Origin: an uncultured Bacilli bacterium | GTDB lineage: Bacteria; Bacillota_I; Bacilli_A; RF39; UBA660 | Assembly: GCA_948760655.1 (NCBI GenBank) | Contig: CAQBKK010000014.1 | Location: forward strand, 1 to 22,698 | Reading direction: 5' to 3' | Length of the DNA: 22,698 nt | Part shown: piece by piece, positions 6,917 through 14,500 of the stretch | Numbering within the stretch: the stretch's first letter is position 1 | Layout of the letters: every line of letters starts with the position of its first letter | Program-made: the position numbers and the translations under genes | Notes under the pieces: model-generated | What the model was told of the DNA's origin: nothing | What the model saw: the letters and a program-made list of their open reading frames with translations, nothing else | Database searches by the model: none

Positions 6917-6939
6917 AAGTTTTAAGAATTTCAGTTTTA

Positions 6940-6968
6940 TTCATTTAAAAGAAGAGTTATGCTATAAT
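6940..6968 (+). promoter_or_regulatory. promoter of the GT2/GtrA - ATP-grasp - folD operon
   Basis: Extended -10 TGCTATAAT (6960-6968) with a perfect TATAAT, and a weak -35 TTCATT at 6940-6945 (17-bp spacer). The start codon lies 20 bases downstream, behind AAAAAGGAG. The same TTATGCTATAAT string recurs upstream of the GH25 gene. Confidence 0.65.
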
Positions 6969-6988
6969 GAAAAAAAGGAGTTTGTACT

Positions 6989-8014
6989 ATGATGAATTTA
7001 AAAATTGTTTTGGTTGATGCGTTTGAACCCGATGCTTATTTTGTTGAATTTCTTACAAAGTTAAAGAGTGAGGGGTTTGAAGTTTTAGTAGTAAATGATG
7101 GAAGTTCGGTTGTTTTTGATAAAACTTTTGAAGAAGCTAGTAAATTTGTCAAAGTTCTATCTCATGAATTTAACCGGGGAATTGGTGCTGTTATTAAGAC
7201 TGGTTTATTTTATATACAGAATAATTGTAAAGGAAATTATGTTGTTGTTACATTAAACTACAATAAAAAATATGAGATAGAAGATATAAAAAAAGTATGT
7301 GAAGAATCTTTAAGTAATCCTAATTCTTTGGTACTTGGTTCTAAGAGGAGAAATAAAACTATTTCTTTTACGAATCTTAGCAAAGAAGCAACTCGTTTTT
7401 TGTATCAAAAGAAAACAGGAGTAGATGTTTATGATACGAATGCAGGGCTTTTTGCGTTTAGTAATTCATTGGTTGATTTTTTATTAAATGTAAAGGGGAG
7501 TCGTATGGATTATGAGATGAATCTATTACTGAAATGTGCAGACCAAAAGATTGCTATTCGAGAAGTTGCACTTACACAGGCAGAAAATGTGGAGATATTA
7601 GAAAAGAAGAAAAGGGAAGTTATTACTCCAGAAAAAGAAATTTTTAAATTTGCTATGTTATCGCCCTTTGGTTTGGGTATTGATTTCGTTTTATTTTTGG
7701 TTTTGTTTCTATTCTCAAAACAAGCAATGCTTTCTTTAGTATTTGCAAAAATAGTAAGTTCTATTATTGATTATAGTAGAGACAAAAATCAAGTATATAA
7801 GGTAGAGCCGGATGTTTCTAAAGTAGCAAAACTTTATTTTCTGTTTGTTTTCTTAATTGTACTTGTGGACTGTTTACTATTTGGATTCTTATCCACGTTC
7901 TTTAGTATCCCAGTTGTTTTTGCAAAAATTATTGGTGAAATTGCTGTGTATGCGGTTTGTTTTGGAATTCGTGAGGGGTTTCCAGAACCTATCGAAAAAA
8001 AGGATGAAAAATAA
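6989..8014 (+). CDS. bifunctional GT2-like / GtrA membrane protein with altered catalytic motif
   Basis: A 341-residue protein. Residues 1-210 follow the dolichol-phosphate-mannose-synthase-like GT2 fold: VVNDGSS, NRGIGAVIKTGL (normally NxGkGAALKTG), DTNAGLFAFS and KGSRMDYEMNLL. Residues about 220-330 are a GtrA domain with four likely membrane spans, starting FAMLSPFGLGIDFVLFLVLF and including DYSRDKNQVYK. GT2-GtrA fusions normally transfer a sugar to a polyprenyl carrier and flip it for envelope glycans. Here the metal-binding DAD of the usual VDADGQHDPEDI reads LNYNKKYEIEDI (N90-Y91-N92), so ordinary sugar-nucleotide catalysis is doubtful. It heads an operon with an ATP-grasp ligase (17-base gap) and FolD. 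Confidence 0.8.
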   Translation: MMNLKIVLVDAFEPDAYFVEFLTKLKSEGFEVLVVNDGSSVVFDKTFEEASKFVKVLSHEFNRGIGAVIKTGLFYIQNNCKGNYVVVTLNYNKKYEIEDIKKVCEESLSNPNSLVLGSKRRNKTISFTNLSKEATRFLYQKKTGVDVYDTNAGLFAFSNSLVDFLLNVKGSRMDYEMNLLLKCADQKIAIREVALTQAENVEILEKKKREVITPEKEIFKFAMLSPFGLGIDFVLFLVLFLFSKQAMLSLVFAKIVSSIIDYSRDKNQVYKVEPDVSKVAKLYFLFVFLIVLVDCLLFGFLSTFFSIPVVFAKIIGEIAVYAVCFGIREGFPEPIEKKDEK

Positions 8015-8031
8015 ATATAGGATGTGATTGT

Positions 8032-8928
8032 TTGAATGCAGTTCAAAAAATGATAAAAGAAATTTGTGCAGAACTAGGGATTTCTTTTTCTTTGGTTTCC
8101 AAAGATTGGATTATGTTGTTACAAAAAGAAGGAAAGTTAAGAATGATTGTTGGTTATAAATTTGATTTAAATAATCATGCGAGTGGACTTATTTGTGATG
8201 ATAAATTTGCTTTGTATGAAGTATTAAAACATGAGCATATTCCAGTGGTGGAACACTTTTTACTTTTTCAAAATTACAAAAAAGAAGAGATTTTAGAATA
8301 TGCCCAAAAATATGCATGGGATATGGTTGTAAAGGACAATACAGGAACTTGTGGAAACGATATGTTTCATACAACAACGAAGTCTTCTCTTTTCTTAAAA
8401 ATAGATACATTATTATTAGCATATGCATCGGTAAGTATTAGTCCCTTTTATAAAATCAAAAATGAATATAGAGTGGTTGTTTTAAAGGGGGAGGTTGTTT
8501 TATTTTACGGAAAAAAGAAACCTATGGTTGTTGGAGATGGAAATTCTTCTATTTATGAACTTCTTTGTTGCTTTAATCCTTTTTACTTTAGTAAGTTAGA
8601 GAAAACAGAAAGTTTATCAAAAATACTCTCTGCTAACGAAATGTATGAATACAACTGGCAGTTTAATTTATCGAAAGGAGCGATTCCTTTTCTTGATTGT
8701 GATGCTGTTCTTCAAAAGAAAATCGAACGTCTTGCTCTTGCCGTTGCAAAGATACTAGATTTATCTTTTGCAAGCATTGATATTATAGAAACAGAAGAAC
8801 ATGAATTGTTGGTCTTAGAAGTCAATAGTGGAGTGATGATTAAAAATTTTGTAGAGTTAGCCCCAAACGGAGAAGAGATTGCAAGAAATGTGTATAAAAA
8901 AGCAATAGAGGAAATGTTTAGGTCATGA
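8032..8928 (+). CDS. ATP-grasp domain protein (carboxylate-amine ligase type)
   Basis: A 298-residue protein of the RimK/cyanophycin-synthetase-like ATP-grasp group. Residues about 57-75 (DDKFALYEVLKHEHIPVVEH) match the pre-ATP domain, WDMVVKDNTGTCGNDMF the ATP-binding strand and glycine-rich loop, and NEYRVVVLKGEVVLFYGKK with VVGDGNSS the central domain. ASIDIIETEEHELLVLEVNSGV carries the acidic metal ligand and terminal Asn. Such enzymes activate a carboxylate as acyl-phosphate and join it to an amine or thiol; the substrate is unknown. The start is a TTG at 8032 behind an AGGATGTGA ribosome site (ATG 8050 is the alternative). Its stop overlaps folD by 4 bases. Confidence 0.8.
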   Translation: MNAVQKMIKEICAELGISFSLVSKDWIMLLQKEGKLRMIVGYKFDLNNHASGLICDDKFALYEVLKHEHIPVVEHFLLFQNYKKEEILEYAQKYAWDMVVKDNTGTCGNDMFHTTTKSSLFLKIDTLLLAYASVSISPFYKIKNEYRVVVLKGEVVLFYGKKKPMVVGDGNSSIYELLCCFNPFYFSKLEKTESLSKILSANEMYEYNWQFNLSKGAIPFLDCDAVLQKKIERLALAVAKILDLSFASIDIIETEEHELLVLEVNSGVMIKNFVELAPNGEEIARNVYKKAIEEMFRS

Positions 8929-9770
8929 TTTTAGATGGAAAAAAGGTAAGTCAAGTTCTTTTGGAAAACATAAAAAAAGAAGTAGAAAGTTATACTAGCA
9001 AACCGAAAGTTGTAGATATTTTTATTGGTGATAATGCGGCTAGTGAGATTTATATAAAGAATAAAAGAAAAGCTTGTTTACAAGTTGGAATTATTTTTGA
9101 AGAAATCACTTTTAGTGAAAATGTCACTGAAGAAGAAATTTTAACTAGTATTAATAAACTCAATAATGATGTATCTGTTCATGCAATTTTAGTGCAACTT
9201 CCTTTGCCAAAAAGATTGAATAGTAAAACAATTATTAATACAATACATCCTAAAAAAGATGTGGATGGTTTAACGGATTATAACCAAATCCGTTTATTTC
9301 ACAATGAAAATACGATGGTTCCTTGTACTCCAAAAGGAATTTTGAGGTTATTAAAAGAATATCAAATTTCCTTACAAGATAAAAATGTTGTTTTGTTAGG
9401 AAGAGGAGCTTTGGTGGGAAAACCCTTGTTACCTTTGCTACTAAAAGAAAATGCAAACGTTATGGTTTGTCACTCAAAAACGAGCGATTTAAAGAAGTAT
9501 ACCAAGAATGCTGATGTATTAATTTGTGCAACAAATCAACCTAATTTAATCTCCAAAGATATGGTTAAAAAAGATGGTATTGTTGTTGATGTGGGCATTT
9601 TTTATGATACGAAAACACATAAAATATATGGAAATGTAAAAAAAGAAGTAGAAGATATAGTAAAATATATAACGCCTGTACCAGGTGGAATAGGACCTAT
9701 GACAGTTGCTTTGTTTATAGAAAATATTTTAATTTGTTATAAAAATCAAATGAGCGTTGATAGAGATTAG
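8925..9770 (+). CDS. folD: FolD, methylene-tetrahydrofolate dehydrogenase/cyclohydrolase
   Basis: A 281-residue enzyme of normal family length. It interconverts 5,10-methylene-, 5,10-methenyl- and 10-formyl-tetrahydrofolate with NADP, feeding purine and formyl-Met synthesis in the cytosol. Motifs are SEIYIKNKRKAC (Tyr43 and catalytic Lys47), VQLPLP, HPKKDVDGLT, TPKGI, the dinucleotide-binding GRGALVGKP and TPVPGGIGPMTVAL. It overlaps the upstream ATP-grasp gene by ATGA, giving translational coupling. No terminator hairpin is seen after it; a new promoter begins in its last codons. Confidence 0.95.
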   Translation: MILDGKKVSQVLLENIKKEVESYTSKPKVVDIFIGDNAASEIYIKNKRKACLQVGIIFEEITFSENVTEEEILTSINKLNNDVSVHAILVQLPLPKRLNSKTIINTIHPKKDVDGLTDYNQIRLFHNENTMVPCTPKGILRLLKEYQISLQDKNVVLLGRGALVGKPLLPLLLKENANVMVCHSKTSDLKKYTKNADVLICATNQPNLISKDMVKKDGIVVDVGIFYDTKTHKIYGNVKKEVEDIVKYITPVPGGIGPMTVALFIENILICYKNQMSVDRD

Positions 9771-9785
9771 TTTTTTTGATATGAT
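9757..9785 (+). promoter_or_regulatory. promoter of the AbiEii-like gene
   Basis: TTGATA (9757-9762), a 17-bp spacer and an extended -10 TGATATGAT (9777-9785). It overlaps the end of folD and points at the next gene, whose ribosome site AAAGGGGG lies 20 bases on. Confidence 0.65.
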
Positions 9786-9815
9786 AGTCCTGTTTTGTTT
9801 TAAAGGGGGATTCTT

Positions 9816-10745
9816 ATGAGTCAAATACAACTGCAAGAAATGGAAGATAAATTTATAAAAAATAATTTAGAGAAAACTTTACGATTATTACAAATTTTAA
9901 ACGAATTTTCTAAAAATGAAAATTTACAAGATGATTTGGTTTTAAAAGGTGGTTGTGCTATAGAGGTTTATTTAAAGCAAATGAAACGTTTATTTTCTGA
10001 TATTGATTTAGATTATAAAATAAAAAATATGCATAATATAGAAGAAGAACGAAACTTGTTTTATAATCAACTTCTTTTTGTTATGAGAAATTTACAATAC
10101 AATGAATTAAGTCCAAAAAGTAGACATTCTTATAGTTTGGATTCCTTTTGTTTTCCTTATTATAATCAGGTTTCAAATCTTGATTATGTTAAGATTGAAA
10201 TAAATTATTCTTATGGAGAACATTTATATGCAGCAGAAAAACGAGTTTGGGATATATTGGGTACGTCTTTCTTTGTAAATGTTTTAAGTTTAGAGGAACT
10301 GATTGGTATGAAATTAAAAGCTCTAGTAGAACGGAGTTCAATAAAAGATTTATTTGATATTTATGCTATTCTAGAAGAACATTCATTTAAAAGTTTGGAT
10401 AGGATACGTAAGGCTTATCTATTTTATTTCACTATATCTTCATTAAAAAATGTAACTGCTATTGAAATGATAGATACAATTTCTAAAAAAGATATGATTT
10501 CTAAATTGTATCCTGCAATCGCTAAAAAGAGTTTTTATAATTTAGAAGTAATGAAAAAAGAAGTAACTGACTTTGCTTTGGAAGTTTTTCGTTTTACAAA
10601 AGAAGAAATGGAATTTTATAGAACATTTCAAAATGGAAAATTTTATCCTGAATTACTTTTTAATGATGAAGTAATTCTTAAAAAGGCACTATCTAATCCT
10701 ATAGCAAATTTTAAAATAGAGTTAAATAAAAGATATAAAAAATAG
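9816..10745 (+). CDS. AbiEii/AbiGii-type nucleotidyltransferase (toxin family)
   Basis: A 309-residue protein with the AbiEii signature: LKGGCAIEVYL (residues 43-53) and, after a short gap, FSDIDLDY, with D62 and D64 as the metal-binding pair of the nucleotidyltransferase fold. YVKIEINYS, LSLEELIGMKLKALVERSSIKDLFDIYAIL and a helical C terminus follow. Known members act as type IV toxins or MenT-like tRNA nucleotidyltransferases and block phage growth, paired with an AbiEi regulator. No AbiEi gene lies beside it: upstream is folD and downstream is csoR. It has its own good promoter. It is either an orphan, uses a distant antitoxin, or has a housekeeping role. Confidence 0.8.
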   Translation: MSQIQLQEMEDKFIKNNLEKTLRLLQILNEFSKNENLQDDLVLKGGCAIEVYLKQMKRLFSDIDLDYKIKNMHNIEEERNLFYNQLLFVMRNLQYNELSPKSRHSYSLDSFCFPYYNQVSNLDYVKIEINYSYGEHLYAAEKRVWDILGTSFFVNVLSLEELIGMKLKALVERSSIKDLFDIYAILEEHSFKSLDRIRKAYLFYFTISSLKNVTAIEMIDTISKKDMISKLYPAIAKKSFYNLEVMKKEVTDFALEVFRFTKEEMEFYRTFQNGKFYPELLFNDEVILKKALSNPIANFKIELNKRYKK

Positions 10746-10778
10746 GAAGTAATAGAAATTTAAAAATATACCCCCTTC

Positions 10779-10806
10779 TTTACAAATATACCCCACAGGG
10801 TATATC
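10779..10806 (+). promoter_or_regulatory. promoter of the csoR-copA-CDF-copZ operon
   Basis: TTTACA (10779-10784), a 16-bp spacer and TATATC (10801-10806). The CsoR palindrome fills the spacer and the -10, so bound CsoR would block RNA polymerase. Confidence 0.65.
10786..10805. promoter_or_regulatory. CsoR operator
   Basis: Perfect palindrome with arms ATATACCC and GGGTATAT around CACA, matching the known CsoR-type site (G/C-rich TACCC...GGGTA core). An extra direct copy of its left half, AAATATACCCC, lies at 10764-10774, exactly 20 bp before the same string at 10784-10794, but has no right half. Confidence 0.9.
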
Positions 10807-10829
10807 ATGTTTGTATGAGGTGAAACACC

Positions 10830-11111
10830 GTGAAAGAAAAAGAAACCCATCGCTCTTTTGAAGAAAAGAAAACACTTGTAAATAGAATCAACCGAATTGA
10901 TGGTCAAATTCATGGTATAAAGAAAATGATAGAAGAAGATCGGTATTGTGATGATATTTTAATCCAACTACAAGCAGTGAATAAGTCCGTAAAAAGTCTT
11001 GCCAATTTGCTTTTAGAGAATCACATGTATAGTTGTGTAGCAGAAGAATTAGAAAAAGGAAATATAGAAATTATCGATGAAGTTGTAAATTTGTTTAGGA
11101 GATTTCAATAA
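10830..11111 (+). CDS. csoR: CsoR copper-sensing repressor
   Basis: A 93-residue all-helical DUF156 protein. The start is a GTG, 7 bases after GAGGTG. The copper ligands of true CsoR are present: C40 (RYCDDIL), H65 and C69 (ENHMYSC), the Cys-His-Cys set that distinguishes copper sensors from the related RcnR, FrmR and CstR proteins. RINRIDGQIHGIKKMIEEDR is the family's helix 1-2 segment. Cu(I) binding would release it from the palindrome in its own promoter and switch on the exporters downstream. Its stop overlaps the copA start by one base (TAATG). Confidence 0.92.
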   Translation: MKEKETHRSFEEKKTLVNRINRIDGQIHGIKKMIEEDRYCDDILIQLQAVNKSVKSLANLLLENHMYSCVAEELEKGNIEIIDEVVNLFRRFQ

Positions 11112-13300
11112 TGAAAAAAATAGTTTTACAAATTAGTGGAATGACTTGTAGTGCTTGCTCATCAGGCCTTGAAAAGTACTTAAAGAAACAAAAAGGAATC
11201 GATAGTGCAAGTGTCAATTTAATTCTTTCTACTGCTACTATTACTTATGAAAACATTTCTGTAAAAACAATCGAACACTACATAGAAGAGGCGGGATTTA
11301 AAAGCGAAGGAGAATTTAAGTCCATTAAACATACGGAAAATAGAAAATCTAAAAAAAGAAATCTCATAGGAATGGGCCTACTTCTGGTTTTATTTTATCT
11401 CATTGTTATGGGTCCAATGCTTGGTTTACCAAAATTCCCTTATATAAATATGGACAATCCCAAACCCTATGTAAGTTTTTCTTTCATCATTTCTCTTTTC
11501 TTTCTTTTTTATGGGTTTGACATTCTAAAAATGGGAATAAAAAATGTTCTACATAGAATACCCAATATGGATAGTTTAGTTTTCTTTAGTGTTTTCTTTA
11601 GCTTTTCTTATAGTATTTACGGAATGATTCAGATTTTTCTTGAAAATTTTTCTTACGTGCATCATCTTTATTTTGAAGCGATTTGTATGGTCATTTATTT
11701 TATAAAGTTAGGTAGGTACTTAGAAGGAATAAGCAAAGATAAAACGAAAGATGCGATTCGTGAACTTGTACAAGTGACCCCTAAATATGCAATAAAAAAA
11801 GATGGAAATGGTGAAAAACAGGTAAGTATTGATGAAGTAAATATGGGAGACATTTTAATAGCTCGAATAGGTGAGAAAATCGCAGTTGATGGGGAAATTA
11901 CCAAAGGAAAAACGTATGTCGATGAATCCTTTCTAACGGGAGAAAGTAAACCCGTTTTAAAAACAAAAGGCGATAAAGTCATTGCTGGATCTATTAATTA
12001 TGAAGAAGTAGTAGAGTATAAAGCAGTAAAGATTGGGAAATCCTCTACGATTTCAGAAATTGTAAATTTGGTTGTAGAAGCTACAAACTCTAAAAGTAAA
12101 ACCCAGAAGATAGCAGATAAACTTTCAAGCTATTTTGTTCCTTTCGTTTTTCTGTTTGCCTTTTTAACTTGTGGGATTCAGTTAATGGTAGGTCTTTCTT
12201 TTGAAGAGGTATTCTTACATTTCATTACCATATTTGTAGTAGCTTGCCCTTGTGCGTTAGGACTGGCTGTTCCTTTAGTAGTTGTAGTTGAAAATAGTAA
12301 ATGTGCCCGTCTTGGGCTTTTCCTTAGAAATAGTGAAGTTTTAGAAAAGGCCAAACATATCGACACCATTGTTTTTGATAAGACAGGAACTCTTACTTAT
12401 GGAAAATTAAAAGTGCATAAATGCTACAATTACTTATCCATTAAAGAGAAAGACTTATTAAATTTAGTTGCCAATATAGAAAGTTTTTCTACCCATCCTA
12501 TCCATAATGCGTTTGCTATTACGAAAAAATTAAATGTCACGCACTTTAAAAATTACGAAGGTATGGGAATTTCAGGAGAGATTTTGCATAATACCTATTA
12601 TATAGGAAATGAAAAATTATTAGATAAACGGAAAATAAAAGAAAAACATAAAAAAGATTGTGAAAAATTATTACAAGAGGGTTGCAGTATTTTATATGTA
12701 GTAGAAAATGAACACGTTATAGGTCTTATTGGGGTAAAAGATATTGTTCGGGAAGAGGCAAAAGACATAGTAAAGTTATTCTATCAAGAAGGAATAGAGG
12801 TAGTCATGCTTACAGGAGACCATGAAATCACTGCCAATATTATTGCGAGTGAACTAGGGATTAAAAAGGTAGTAGCAAATTGTCTTCCTAAAGAAAAAGC
12901 CGAGTTTATAGAAAAATTGGTGCACAACGGACATAAAGTCATTATGGTGGGGGATGGTTTAAATGATGCTCCTGCTTTGGTTTCTGCAACAATAGGAATT
13001 AGTGTAAATGATGGAACTGATGTTGCTCATGATGCATCTGAGGTTATTTTAATGAATAATAATAGTAAAACCATACTCGACTTTTTACATATCAGTAAAG
13101 AAGCGGTGCGAGTGATGTATGAAAACTTGGTTTGGGCATTTTTGTATAATTTAATCATGTTACCTATAGCCATTGGGCTACTCGAGCCCCTTGGAATAAA
13201 AATGAACCCAGCATTTGGAAGCCTTGCAATGGTACTTAGTAGTCTTACTGTTACAATAAATGCTTTGCGATTAAATAGGAAAGAAGGAAAGAAAAAATGA
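11111..13300 (+). CDS. copA: copper-exporting P1B-type ATPase CopA
   Basis: A 729-residue integral membrane pump that expels Cu(I) at the cost of ATP. There is one N-terminal metal-binding domain with GMTCSACSS (residues 11-19), several membrane helices, the actuator motif FLTGESKPV, the metal-path CPC (C379-P380-C381 in ACPCALGLAVPL), the phosphorylated D423 in VFDKTGTLT, STHPIHNAF (the SEHP-type His-Pro), MLTGDHEIT and VGDGLNDAPAL. The order and length are normal for CopA. It is the second gene of the CsoR-controlled operon; its stop overlaps the next start by 4 bases (ATGA). Confidence 0.95.
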   Translation: MKKIVLQISGMTCSACSSGLEKYLKKQKGIDSASVNLILSTATITYENISVKTIEHYIEEAGFKSEGEFKSIKHTENRKSKKRNLIGMGLLLVLFYLIVMGPMLGLPKFPYINMDNPKPYVSFSFIISLFFLFYGFDILKMGIKNVLHRIPNMDSLVFFSVFFSFSYSIYGMIQIFLENFSYVHHLYFEAICMVIYFIKLGRYLEGISKDKTKDAIRELVQVTPKYAIKKDGNGEKQVSIDEVNMGDILIARIGEKIAVDGEITKGKTYVDESFLTGESKPVLKTKGDKVIAGSINYEEVVEYKAVKIGKSSTISEIVNLVVEATNSKSKTQKIADKLSSYFVPFVFLFAFLTCGIQLMVGLSFEEVFLHFITIFVVACPCALGLAVPLVVVVENSKCARLGLFLRNSEVLEKAKHIDTIVFDKTGTLTYGKLKVHKCYNYLSIKEKDLLNLVANIESFSTHPIHNAFAITKKLNVTHFKNYEGMGISGEILHNTYYIGNEKLLDKRKIKEKHKKDCEKLLQEGCSILYVVENEHVIGLIGVKDIVREEAKDIVKLFYQEGIEVVMLTGDHEITANIIASELGIKKVVANCLPKEKAEFIEKLVHNGHKVIMVGDGLNDAPALVSATIGISVNDGTDVAHDASEVILMNNNSKTILDFLHISKEAVRVMYENLVWAFLYNLIMLPIAIGLLEPLGIKMNPAFGSLAMVLSSLTVTINALRLNRKEGKKK

Positions 13301-14184
13301 AAACAGAAAAAAATATTTTAGTCGCCTTTCTATTAAATATAAGTTTCTCCCTATTCGAACTTTTTGGAGGACTATTTACGGGAAGTGTTGCAATTTTGTC
13401 TGATGCCATTCATGATTTAGGTGATGCTATCAGTATTGGTTTGTCTTATGGACTAGAGAAAAAAAGCAAGAAAAAACCAGATAATCAATATACGTATGGT
13501 TATATTCGTTATTCTATTCTTGGTGCCTTTATCACAACAACGATTTTAATAGTTGGTTCAGTAGTGGTAATTTATGGAGCAATCAAACGATTAGTATTTC
13601 CAGTAGAAATTAACTATGATGGCATGATTTGGTTTGCTGTTTTTGGAACTACGATTAACTTTTTAGCAGCTTATTTTACAAGAGAAGGAGATTCTTTAAA
13701 TCAAAAAGCTGTCAATTTACACATGATGGAAGATGTACTTGGTTGGGTCGTTGTTTTAATCGGTGCAATTCTTATGAAATTTACCAATATTGCTAGGATT
13801 GATTCTGTTATGTCTATTGGAGTTGCTTTGTTTATTTTTGTTCATGCCACCAGCAATTTCAAAAATATATTAGATTTATTTTTAGAGAAAATACCCAAAG
13901 AAATCTCTATCGAAGAAATTCAAGAACATTTACTAAAAATTAAGGAAGTCTTTGATATTCATCACATGCATGTGTGGAGTATAGATGGTGTTAATCATTA
14001 TGGAACTTTACATGTGGTCACAGACGCGAAAGATACAGAAAAAGTAAAAAAAGTCATTCGTGAAGAATTAGCAGAACATGGTATTGGACACGTAACTATC
14101 GAGCTAGAAAGCAAAGAAGCAAATTGTCATGAGAAAGTATGTCAACCAAAAACGAATATAGAAGTAGGACATCATCATCATTAA
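13297..14184 (+). CDS. cation diffusion facilitator (CDF) metal exporter
   Basis: A 295-residue, six-span CDF transporter. The transport-site residues are typical of the Zn/Cd branch: SDAIHDLGD in span 2 (D36, H39, D43) and LHMMEDVLGW in span 5 (H142, D146). A cytosolic domain follows (HHMHVWSIDGVNHYGTLHV). The tail is Cys/His-rich (CHEKVC and a final GHHHH) and probably binds metal. CDFs exchange a divalent metal for protons. Sitting between copA and copZ under CsoR control, it may export zinc displaced by copper or help copper tolerance directly; both are inference. Translation is coupled to copA by the ATGA overlap. Confidence 0.88.
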   Translation: MKTEKNILVAFLLNISFSLFELFGGLFTGSVAILSDAIHDLGDAISIGLSYGLEKKSKKKPDNQYTYGYIRYSILGAFITTTILIVGSVVVIYGAIKRLVFPVEINYDGMIWFAVFGTTINFLAAYFTREGDSLNQKAVNLHMMEDVLGWVVVLIGAILMKFTNIARIDSVMSIGVALFIFVHATSNFKNILDLFLEKIPKEISIEEIQEHLLKIKEVFDIHHMHVWSIDGVNHYGTLHVVTDAKDTEKVKKVIREELAEHGIGHVTIELESKEANCHEKVCQPKTNIEVGHHHH

Positions 14185-14203
14185 TAAAAGAAAGGAAATG
14201 TTT

Positions 14204-14404
14204 ATGAAAACAATTGTAAAAATAGAAGGTATGCACTGCGAAGGCTGTGTGAAAAGAATAGAAAATGTTTTAACTAAAATAAAAGGAATAGAAAACTTTA
14301 AAGTGAATTTAGAAGAGAAAAGTGTCTATTTAGAAGTGAAAAATGATAAAGTACTAAATGAGGCAAAACAAAAAATTGAAAATTTAGGTTTTGAAGTAGA
14401 GTAG
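14204..14404 (+). CDS. copZ: CopZ-like copper chaperone
   Basis: A 66-residue single heavy-metal-associated domain with the GMHCEGC metal loop (Cys11 and Cys14 when counted from MKTIVKIEGM) and the usual beta-alpha-beta-beta-alpha-beta pattern ending LGFEVE. It would carry Cu(I) in the cytosol to CopA and CsoR. ATG 14204 has normal spacing to AAAGGA (14191-14196), whereas the ATG at 14198 is too close. It is the last gene of the operon, 19 bases after the CDF gene and just before a terminator. Confidence 0.92.
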   Translation: MKTIVKIEGMHCEGCVKRIENVLTKIKGIENFKVNLEEKSVYLEVKNDKVLNEAKQKIENLGFEVE

Positions 14405-14411
14405 TAATTAT

Positions 14412-14441
14412 AAAGAGAAAGAAAAAATTCTCTTTTTTTTT
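14412..14441 (+). terminator. intrinsic terminator of the copper operon
   Basis: AAGAGAA (14413-14419) pairs perfectly with TTCTCTT (14428-14434) over an A-rich loop and is followed by seven more T residues. Confidence 0.8.
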
Positions 14442-14500
14442 GACATATTTTTTAAATGTTCCCTGCTAGTATAGCCACTTATCAGGAGGAAGGAAAAATA

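Noticed and set aside
14164..14184. GHHHH at the end of the CDF protein as a vector-derived His tag
   Set aside because: Only four His, preceded by a native Cys/His-rich tail and followed by natural operon sequence; a metal-binding tail is the simpler reading.
14440..14472. TTGACA followed by TGCTAGTAT as a dinD promoter
   Set aside because: The spacer is 21 bp and the TTGACA overlaps the T run of the copper-operon terminator; support is too weak to list.
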